Positions 1 through 4,883 of a stretch of 5,376 nucleotides of DNA are shown here, one piece after another (positions within the stretch are counted from its first letter, which is position 1; each line of letters begins with the position of its first letter). This DNA is from Phycisphaerae bacterium. GTDB taxonomy: Bacteria; Planctomycetota; Phycisphaerae; Phycisphaerales; SM1A02. Under the pieces are notes generated by a model that saw only the letters and a list, made by a program, of their open reading frames with translations, did not search any database and was not told where the DNA came from. Where the stretch lies: assembly GCA_002684755.1 (NCBI GenBank), contig NYVS01000069.1:1-5376 (forward strand), in the 5' to 3' direction. The translations under genes were made by a program, and so were the position numbers.

Positions 1-153
1 GACTCGGATCGGGGCATGGCCGAGGACCTCATCGCCAGCGCCGTGAACGCGGCGCTCGAACGGGCCCAGGAGATGATCGCGGATCATCTCAAGGCGGCGG
101 CCTCCGAAATGAACATCCCGCTTCCTCCCGGCGGTCTGCCGGGACTGATGTGA
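1..153 (+). CDS. ybaB: YbaB/EbfC family nucleoid-associated protein, C-terminal fragment
   Basis: The reading frame is open from the first base to the TGA at 151-153 and gives the last 50 residues of a protein whose start lies left of the window. The visible part has an amphipathic helix (EDLIASAVNAALERAQEMIA) followed by a short Gly/Pro-rich tail, PLPPGGLPGLM. That helix-plus-'GGLPGL' ending is characteristic of YbaB/EbfC proteins, small (about 100-110 aa) dimeric DNA-binding proteins that coat the nucleoid. The family is commonly encoded between dnaX and recR, and here recR starts 28 bp downstream, so context and sequence agree. By inference dnaX may lie upstream, outside the window. The fragment is too short for the track of complete ORFs but is coding by its composition and its frame. 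Only the dimerisation and DNA-binding core is missing because of the window edge; nothing suggests a broken gene. Confidence 0.87.
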   Translation, partial: DSDRGMAEDLIASAVNAALERAQEMIADHLKAAASEMNIPLPPGGLPGLM

Positions 154-165
154 CACCCGGCTCGC

Positions 166-172
166 GAGGAGG
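166..172 (+). promoter_or_regulatory. Shine-Dalgarno of recR
   Basis: GAGGAGG lies 9 nt before the ATG at 182. It is a near-complete anti-16S match at good spacing. It fixes the recR start and supports translation from a ybaB-recR transcript, since the 28-bp gap is too short for much else. Confidence 0.8.
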
Positions 173-181
173 TCGACGCCC

Positions 182-805
182 ATGACCGCATACCCCGAGA
201 GCGTTTCGAACCTGATCGATGAATTCGCGCGGCTTCCCGGCATCGGTCGGCGGAGCGCCGAGCGACTCGCGTTCTTCGTGCTGAAGAGTTCGAGCGACGA
301 GGCGCTGGGCCTCGCCCGTTCGATCGCCCGGGTGAAGGAGTCCGTGCGGCACTGCTCCGTCTGCTGGAATCTCGCGGACGTCGATCCGTGTCCGATCTGC
401 AGCGATCCGAAGCGCGACGCGTCGGTGGTGCTGGTCGTGGAGCAACCGCGCGATCTGATCAGCCTGGAGCAGACCGGCATGCATGCGGGTGTGTACCACG
501 TGCTGCTCGGACGGCTCGATCCGCTCGACGGCGTCGGGCCGGACGGCCTGACCGTCGACGACCTGATCGCCCGGCTCCGCGAACCCGAGCGGAACGCCCG
601 GAGCGTCCCGGTCCGGGAGGTCGTTCTCGGGCTCAACCCCGACATGGAAGGGGACACCACCTCCCTCCACGTCGCCGAGGAGGCCCGGCGACTCGGCATT
701 TCGACCACCCGGCTCGCCCGAGGGCTGCCGTCCGGCTCCCAGATCGAATACGCCAGCCGGGCGGTGCTGGCCGATGCGATCACCGAGCGACGTCCGATCG
801 ACTGA
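182..805 (+). CDS. recR: Recombination mediator protein RecR
   Basis: RecR works with RecO (and RecF) to load RecA onto SSB-covered single-stranded DNA at gaps during recombinational repair in the cytoplasm. The 207-residue product shows the family architecture in order. An N-terminal helix-hairpin-helix contains LPGIGRRSAERLAF (residues 18-31). A C4 zinc finger follows with C58-x2-C61 and C70-x2-C73. The Toprim domain starts with VLVVE (E87) and continues through GMHAGVYHVLLGRLDPLDG (99-117) and GLNPDMEGD (150-158). The C-terminal GLPSGSQIEYA segment corresponds to the GVPVGGELE segment of better-known RecRs. The start is set by GAGGAGG 9 nt upstream. Oddities: from memory of the family, the loop before the NPxxEG motif is about seven residues longer (around 133-145), which accounts for the length above the usual ~200, and the motif ends GD where GE is common. 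Neither removes a residue known to be essential. It probably shares a transcript with ybaB. Confidence 0.97.
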   Translation: MTAYPESVSNLIDEFARLPGIGRRSAERLAFFVLKSSSDEALGLARSIARVKESVRHCSVCWNLADVDPCPICSDPKRDASVVLVVEQPRDLISLEQTGMHAGVYHVLLGRLDPLDGVGPDGLTVDDLIARLREPERNARSVPVREVVLGLNPDMEGDTTSLHVAEEARRLGISTTRLARGLPSGSQIEYASRAVLADAITERRPID

Positions 806-852
806 TCACGCCCCGGAAACGGAATTCGTCATTCGGATCCTGAAATGGAGCC

Positions 853-896
853 CGCCGACGGGGATTCTCCTCCGGAGATCGTTCTCCCCGCCGGCG
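853..896 (+). other. Strong imperfect hairpin in the recR-rpoN gap
   Basis: The 217-bp gap 806-1022 has no convincing gene. Its clearest structure is an inverted repeat: 853-864 (CGCCGACGGGGA) pairs with 885-896 (TCCCCGCCGGCG) over 12 positions with one A·C mismatch, closing a 20-nt loop that contains the palindrome CTCCGGAG (870-877). No T-run follows, so it is not a standard intrinsic terminator. It could act as a transcript 3'-end stabiliser for recR, a Rho-assisted terminator, or part of the rpoN leader. Sequence alone does not decide. A TTGACG at 905-910 resembles a -35 box, but I found no matching -10 at 16-18 bp. Confidence 0.5.
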
Positions 897-1022
897 ATAC
901 CATGTTGACGGATGGTTCAACCGGAACGGCCCGCGATGGTCGGGTGTCGACGGATCGACGCCCCGCGGCGCCAGCAGGCACGACGCCGAGGGAGCGCGTC
1001 TTCGTTCCGGAACGACCTCGCC

Positions 1023-2531
1023 ATGACCACGATGCGATTCGACACGCGTCAACAGATGAAGCTCGGTCAGCAGATGAAGCTGGCCCCGAGGATGATCCAG
1101 TCGATGGAGATCCTCCAGTTGCCGCTTGCGGCGCTGCAGGAGCGCATCGAACAGGAACTCGAGAAGAACGTCGCGCTCGAACTCGTCGAGCCGGGTGACG
1201 GCGCCGCCGCCGATCGCGAACCCGGCGGCGACGTCGCGGAGACGGAACGCGAGTTCATCGCCGGCGAGGCGGGCGAGGACTTCGGGCGCCTCGCGGATCT
1301 CGAGAACCGATACCGGGAGGTCTGGGACGGCGACGACTACGGTGCGCGACGGGCCGCCACCACCGGCGATCGCGATCGCAAGATGGACGCGATGGCGAAC
1401 ACCGCGGGACGCGGGCTCGGACTCGCCGCACAGCTCGAGGCGCAGTGGCGGTTCGTGGATGCGGTCGAGAACGTCGCGGCCGCGGGCCGACGACTCATCG
1501 AGTACGTCGACGACGACGGACTTCTGGAGACCGATCTCGACACGATCCTCGAACAGGGGACCGAGCTCGGCATCGAGGACTGGTCGGTCGAACTGCTCGA
1601 CCGCACGCTCGACCGGATGCAGCGGATCCTCGATCCACCGGGTCTGATGGCGAGGTCGAAGCAGGAGTCGTTGCTTCTCCAGATCGATGCGATCGTCGAG
1701 CAGGAAGGCGACGAGGACGGCGCGTGGACCGACGCGGCGGTCCTGGTGGGCGAGCACTTCGAGGATCTGGTGGAGAACCGGCTGCCGAAGATCGCCAAGG
1801 ATGCGGAGATGCCGCTCGAACGCGTGCAGACCGCGAAGGAACTGATGCGACGACTGACGCTCTGGCCGGGGCGGGAGCTGGTCAACCCCGACGCGGGCAT
1901 CGTCGTGCCGGACGTCCTCGTCGAGTACGAGCCCGAATCCGACACCTACGTCGCGGCGCTCGCCGACGGCGTGGTGCCGCCGCTGCGGATCAATCCCCAG
2001 GTCGAGGGGATGAAGGGCGACCGGAAACTCGAGAAGAAGGACCGCGGCTTCATCGACGACGCGATTCGCGACGCGACCTGGCTCATCGACGCGGTCAACC
2101 AGCGGACGAACACGCTGCTCCGCGTGGTGCGGGTGGTCCTCTCGAGGCAGCGGGACTTCTTCGATCACGGCCCGCAGTTCCTGAAGCCGCTGCCGATGAC
2201 CGAGGTGGCGGACCAGCTCGGGGTGCACGTCGCGACGGTGAGTCGCGCGGTCAGCGAGAAGTGGATGCAGACGCCGCGGGGGATGTTCCCGCTTCGTCGC
2301 TTCTTCTCCGGCGGCCGGGAATCGGACGCGGGTGACGATCGCAGCTGGGAGGCGATCAAGGAGATGCTTCGCGAGATCGTCGACGCCGAGGACAAGGCGA
2401 AGCCGTTGAGCGATCAGAAACTCGCCGACGCACTGGCGGAACGAGGCGTCGAGATCGCCCGGCGGACCGTGGTCAAGTACCGCGAACAGCTCGGCATTCC
2501 GCCCGCTCGACGACGCAAGATCCACGCCTGA
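1023..2531 (+). CDS. rpoN: RNA polymerase sigma-54 factor RpoN
   Basis: Sigma-54 directs RNA polymerase to -24/-12 promoters and needs an AAA+ enhancer-binding activator to melt DNA. The 502-residue product has all the landmarks. Region I is Gln/Leu-rich (residues 9-53, including QQMKLGQQMKLAP and ILQLPLAALQ). An acidic region II linker follows (about 54-110). The core-binding region contains PPGLMARSKQESLLLQ from about residue 205, where family members usually read GxxARxxxECLLLQ. The helix-turn-helix spans about 394-414 (EVADQLGVHVATVSRAVSEKW) and runs into TPRGMFPLRRFFS. The RpoN box ARRTVVKYRE is at 479-488 (consensus ARRTVAKYRE). The frame is open back to an ATG at 912, but the added 37 residues are Arg-rich and unlike any sigma-54 N terminus, so I start at 1023. 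ATG 1032 is equally possible, because region I begins just after both and neither has a good Shine-Dalgarno. No lptB or hpf neighbour is seen, unlike the proteobacterial rpoN locus. A terminator follows. Confidence 0.95.
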   Translation: MTTMRFDTRQQMKLGQQMKLAPRMIQSMEILQLPLAALQERIEQELEKNVALELVEPGDGAAADREPGGDVAETEREFIAGEAGEDFGRLADLENRYREVWDGDDYGARRAATTGDRDRKMDAMANTAGRGLGLAAQLEAQWRFVDAVENVAAAGRRLIEYVDDDGLLETDLDTILEQGTELGIEDWSVELLDRTLDRMQRILDPPGLMARSKQESLLLQIDAIVEQEGDEDGAWTDAAVLVGEHFEDLVENRLPKIAKDAEMPLERVQTAKELMRRLTLWPGRELVNPDAGIVVPDVLVEYEPESDTYVAALADGVVPPLRINPQVEGMKGDRKLEKKDRGFIDDAIRDATWLIDAVNQRTNTLLRVVRVVLSRQRDFFDHGPQFLKPLPMTEVADQLGVHVATVSRAVSEKWMQTPRGMFPLRRFFSGGRESDAGDDRSWEAIKEMLREIVDAEDKAKPLSDQKLADALAERGVEIARRTVVKYREQLGIPPARRRKIHA

Positions 2532-2533
2532 AT

Positions 2534-2574
2534 CCTCCGCATGGCACCCGTCCGAGGGGTCTGCGGGGGCTTTT
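2534..2574 (+). terminator. Probable intrinsic terminator of rpoN
   Basis: Just after the rpoN stop, 2534-2541 (CCTCCGCA) pairs with 2562-2569 (TGCGGGGG) in an 8-bp stem with one G·T pair. An inner stem, ACCC 2546-2549 with GGGT 2557-2560, lies inside the loop. The outer stem is followed by C and TTTT (2571-2574). The downstream tract is CGTCTT rather than a long T-run, so efficiency is uncertain. A second tiny stem, CGTC-TTCG-GACG (2575-2586, a UUCG tetraloop), follows at once. The position between two functionally unrelated genes supports termination. Confidence 0.6.
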
Positions 2575-2618
2575 CGTCTTCGGACGCGTGGTTTCTTCGA
2601 CCGGCGTGACCCCGGACG

Positions 2619-2624
2619 TAGACT
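2619..2624 (+). promoter_or_regulatory. -10-like hexamer directly before the RCC1/dockerin gene
   Basis: TAGACT sits 6 nt before the ATG at 2631, so a transcript starting at the usual distance from a -10 box would begin at or next to the start codon. TCGACC at 2597-2602 matches 4 of 6 positions of TTGACA with a 16-bp spacer. The only Shine-Dalgarno-like bases, GGAG at 2625-2628, are too close to the ATG (2 nt) to work normally. A leaderless or near-leaderless mRNA is inferred. Confidence 0.45.
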
Positions 2625-2630
2625 GGAGAC

Positions 2631-3851
2631 ATGTCGACGCCACCGACATCGATCGAACGATCCACCCTTCGCGAACGCCTTCGAGGCATGGCGATGATCT
2701 GGCTCGTCCTGTTCGCCGGCGTCGTGCCGGTCGCGGAGGCGGTGACCGCGGGCGATGCCGGCGACGACGCGCCCGGAACGGACTTCGTGTTCTGGGGCAC
2801 GCCGTACTACGCATCCGATCCCTGTGTTCGCGGCACCATCGTCCAGTTGTCGATGGGGATCCTGCACGCCGCGGCGGTCCTCGACGGCGGCGACGTCGTC
2901 TGCTGGGGAGGCAACTTCTTCGGCGAATCGAACGTCCCGTCGGACGTCGGTTCAGGGCCGTCCCGGATCCCGGCGGTCCAGGTGTCGGCGGGTGAAGGTC
3001 ACACCGCGGCGGTGCTTGCGGACGGCTCGGTGCGATGCTGGGGCGAGAACGAGTACGGCGAGTGCTCCGTCCCGCCGTGGTTGGGTTCCCCCGGACATCC
3101 CGTGCGATCGGTTCATGCCGCGGTCTACAGCACCACGGCGTTGATGATGGACGGGTCGGTCGTCTGCTGGGGCAATCCGGCGGCCGCGGACTGCGATCCC
3201 GCCTCGGTGATCCCCGAGACCGGTGTTCAGCGACTGAGCGTCGGCAACACCCACACCATCGGCCTGATGGACGATGGATCGATCCGCTGCTGGGGCGACG
3301 ACTTCCACGGTCAGTGCGACGTCCCGAAGGGGATCGGCGATCGCGGCCATCGGGTCATCGCCATCGCCACCGGTTTCTCGCACTCGGTCGTCGTCCTCGA
3401 AGACGGCTCGGTCCGCTGCTGGGGCGACGACACGTTCGGACAGATCTCCATTCCATCCGGCACCGGGACACCAACGCGTCCGGCGGTCGCGGTGGCCGCC
3501 GGCCAGGCGCACACCGTGCTCCTTCACGAGGACGGAAGCGTCGCCTGCTGGGGAATGAACTCCGCCGGGCAGACCGACGTTCCGCCTTCGATCGCGGATC
3601 CCCGGCGGAAGCCGGTTCGTCCGCTGATCGACGTGGTGGCGCGGGGACTCGGCTCGGGTGCGATCCGGACACCCGGTGTCCCGTGCACCGGCGACCTCGA
3701 TCGGGACGCCCGGGTCGACGGCGTCGATCTCGGACTGATCCTGCTCGACTGGGGGGGCGACGGGTGCCGTTCGGATCTCGACGAGGACGGTCTGGTCGGC
3801 CCCGGGGATCTCGGCCTCCTGTTGTCCTACTGGGGGCGGTGCGGTTCCTGA
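2631..3851 (+). CDS. Secreted RCC1/BLIP-II-type beta-propeller protein with C-terminal dockerin-like domain
   Basis: This 406-residue protein has no assignable specific function. It opens with a signal peptide: a basic n-region (R14, R16, R18), a hydrophobic core at about 20-35 and AEA (35-37) before a probable Sec cleavage site, so it is predicted to be exported. Residues about 50-345 are RCC1-like repeats. Six 'DGSVxCWG' strands have Cys at 91, 136, 179, 220, 263 and 306 (spacing 45, 43, 41, 43 and 43), preceded by a degenerate F54-W-G, which gives about seven blades as in RCC1 and BLIP-II propellers. Residues 354-406 form a dockerin-type duplicated Ca-binding module. Loop 1 has D355, D357, D359, D363 and D366; loop 2 has D382, D384, D386 and D393. 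Each is followed by a leucine-rich helix ending in WG (374-375, 401-402), with C352, C379 and C404 around them. The n-region and the TAGACT just upstream support the 2631 start. Such proteins may bind proteins or be anchored extracellularly, but ligand and partner are unknown. It stands alone between a terminator and ilvE. Confidence 0.9.
   Translation: MSTPPTSIERSTLRERLRGMAMIWLVLFAGVVPVAEAVTAGDAGDDAPGTDFVFWGTPYYASDPCVRGTIVQLSMGILHAAAVLDGGDVVCWGGNFFGESNVPSDVGSGPSRIPAVQVSAGEGHTAAVLADGSVRCWGENEYGECSVPPWLGSPGHPVRSVHAAVYSTTALMMDGSVVCWGNPAAADCDPASVIPETGVQRLSVGNTHTIGLMDDGSIRCWGDDFHGQCDVPKGIGDRGHRVIAIATGFSHSVVVLEDGSVRCWGDDTFGQISIPSGTGTPTRPAVAVAAGQAHTVLLHEDGSVACWGMNSAGQTDVPPSIADPRRKPVRPLIDVVARGLGSGAIRTPGVPCTGDLDRDARVDGVDLGLILLDWGGDGCRSDLDEDGLVGPGDLGLLLSYWGRCGS
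2781..3640 (+). repeat. Tandem in-frame RCC1-type repeats (about 43 codons each)
   Basis: Within the propeller gene the codons TGC TGG GG recur at 2901, 3036, 3165, 3288, 3417 and 3546, giving periods of 135, 129, 123, 129 and 129 bp, all multiples of three. DNA similarity is visible around each copy (for example GACGGCTCGGT before the CTGCTGGGGCGACGAC blocks at 3286 and 3415) but is patchy elsewhere. The repeats therefore look old and are conserved at protein level rather than freshly duplicated. A degenerate first copy (TTC TGG GGC at 2790) lies 111 bp upstream of the first CWG. Confidence 0.75.
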
Positions 3852-3855
3852 AACC

Positions 3856-3891
3856 CGCCCCGAGGGCGATCAACGGGCCCGCGAACGGGTC
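3856..3891 (+). terminator. Two tandem GC-rich hairpins between the propeller gene and ilvE
   Basis: The 62-bp gap holds CGCCC (3856-3860) pairing with GGGCG (3864-3868) around a CGA loop. It also holds GGCCCG (3876-3881) pairing with CGGGTC (3886-3891) around a CGAA tetraloop, with one G·T pair. Neither is followed by a T-run, so termination would have to be Rho-assisted or weak. The second stem overlaps where an ilvE -35 element would be, so it could also be simply upstream promoter DNA. Confidence 0.3.
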
Positions 3892-3899
3892 GTAATCGG

Positions 3900-3905
3900 T
3901 AGAAT
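3900..3905 (+). promoter_or_regulatory. -10-like hexamer directly before ilvE
   Basis: TAGAAT, one base from the TATAAT consensus, lies 8 nt before the ATG at 3914. With a usual 5-9 nt distance the transcript would start at or just before the start codon. There is no Shine-Dalgarno in the intervening GTCCGCCC, nor just upstream. No clear -35 is seen at 16-18 bp spacing. This parallels the arrangement upstream of the gene at 2631. Confidence 0.5.
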
Positions 3906-3913
3906 GTCCGCCC

Positions 3914-4786
3914 ATGTCTTACATCTGGCACGACGGAAAACTGGTTCCGAAGGACGAGGCGATGATCTCGGTCTTCGATCACGGCCTGCTCTACGGCGAC
4001 GGCTGCTTCGAGGGGATCCGCGCCTACGGCGGCAGGATCCTCAAGTTGAAGACGCACCTTGCGCGGATGTTCGAGTCCGCCGCCCTCATCCACCTGAAAC
4101 CCGCCTACGACCTCGAGGAGATCGAGGACGCGATCCGCGCGACCGTGGACGCCAACGGCATCCAGGACGGGTACATCCGGCTGGTCTTCACCCGCGGCGT
4201 CGGCACGCTGGGACTGCATCCCTTCCGCTGCCCGTCACCGGGCACGTTCATCATCGCCGACCGGATCCAGCTCTATCCCGAGGAACTCTACGAGGAGGGG
4301 ATGAAGGTGGTCGTCGCCAAGCGCCCCCGCATCCCGATCGAGTGCCTCGACCCTCGGATCAAGAGCCTGAACTACCTCAACAACATCCTCGCGAAGGTCG
4401 AGGCGATCGAGGCGGGCGTGCTCGAGGCGATCATGCTGAACACCGATGGGCAGGTCGCGGAGTGCACCGGCGACAACATCTTCGCGGTGAAGGGTGATCG
4501 CATCTTCACGCCGTCGACCAGCACCGGGATCCTTCACGGGGTCACGCGTCGGTTCGTGATGCGGGAGATCGCACCGGCCTGCGGCTTCGAGGTCGAAGAA
4601 GACGTCTTCGGAATCGAGACGCTGCTGGAGGCCGATGAAGTGTTCCTGACCGGGACCGCGGCCGAGGTGATCGGCGTCTCGCGGATCGATGATTCGGTGA
4701 TCGGAACCGGCCGCATGGGTGAAGTCACCCGGCGACTGGTGGCGGAGTTCCGACGACGCATCGCCGAGGGGTGTCCCGAGGACTGA
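3914..4786 (+). CDS. ilvE: Branched-chain-amino-acid aminotransferase (PLP fold type IV)
   Basis: It catalyses the last, reversible step of valine, leucine and isoleucine synthesis, moving an amino group from glutamate to the branched 2-oxo acid with pyridoxal phosphate in the cytoplasm. The 290 residues are family length. They show FDHGLLYGDGCFEGIRAY (21-38, the class-IV N-terminal signature with the BCAT-like FEGIR), RLVFTRGVGTLGL (89-101), and K150 in IKSLNYLNNILAK as the Schiff-base lysine. E183 in VAECTGDNIF should contact the PLP ring nitrogen. GILHGVTRR (205-213) and TGTAAEV (246-252) form the phosphate-binding loops. D-amino-acid aminotransferase and aminodeoxychorismate lyase share the fold, but FEGIRAY together with KSLNYLNN favours BCAT. 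The ATG directly after TAGAAT is chosen because MSYIWHDGKLVP is the normal family N terminus. No other ilv or leu gene is visible nearby. Confidence 0.93.
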   Translation: MSYIWHDGKLVPKDEAMISVFDHGLLYGDGCFEGIRAYGGRILKLKTHLARMFESAALIHLKPAYDLEEIEDAIRATVDANGIQDGYIRLVFTRGVGTLGLHPFRCPSPGTFIIADRIQLYPEELYEEGMKVVVAKRPRIPIECLDPRIKSLNYLNNILAKVEAIEAGVLEAIMLNTDGQVAECTGDNIFAVKGDRIFTPSTSTGILHGVTRRFVMREIAPACGFEVEEDVFGIETLLEADEVFLTGTAAEVIGVSRIDDSVIGTGRMGEVTRRLVAEFRRRIAEGCPED

Positions 4787-4872
4787 GCCCGGCGACGGTG
4801 GCTCGCCTTCCGCTCGGGGTCATGGTCCGGGTCTGCCGTGGGCAGGTCGCGCAGACAGATCCGCCCGCTGAT

Positions 4873-4878
4873 GGAGGT
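4873..4878 (+). promoter_or_regulatory. Shine-Dalgarno of the zinc-ribbon gene
   Basis: GGAGGT ends 5 nt before the ATG at 4884 and sets that start. The 97-bp gap after ilvE has only small stems, GGCGA/TCGCC (4791-4795 with 4803-4807) and CTGCC/GGCAG (4833-4837 with 4841-4845), and no T-run. Read-through from ilvE is therefore possible, and no clear separate promoter is seen. Confidence 0.7.
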
Positions 4879-4883
4879 GCCCC

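Noticed and set aside
905..910. TTGACG as a -35 element for rpoN
   Set aside because: No acceptable -10 hexamer occurs 16-18 bp downstream (the region is GGCCCGCGATGG), so the match alone is not enough.
912..1022. 37-residue N-terminal extension of RpoN from ATG 912
   Set aside because: The extra residues are Arg-rich and unlike sigma-54 N termini. Region I begins right after 1023, and there is no ribosome site before 912.
845..1198. Plus-strand open frame of 117 codons filling the recR-rpoN gap
   Set aside because: It has no Shine-Dalgarno, starts just before the hairpin, runs 176 bp into rpoN in another frame and has low-complexity Arg/Ala/Asp-rich composition. I treat it as a shadow.
2542..2547. 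TGGCAC, resembling the -24 element of a sigma-54 promoter
   Set aside because: No TTGC follows at the required spacing, and the bases lie in the loop of the rpoN terminator. The same applies to TGGCAC at 3926-3931 inside ilvE.
780..2867. Very long minus-strand open frame (695 codons) opposite rpoN
   Set aside because: It is antisense to a clear sigma-54 gene. Its translation is His/Arg/Asp-rich without any domain, as expected when a high-GC gene lacks stops on the opposite strand.
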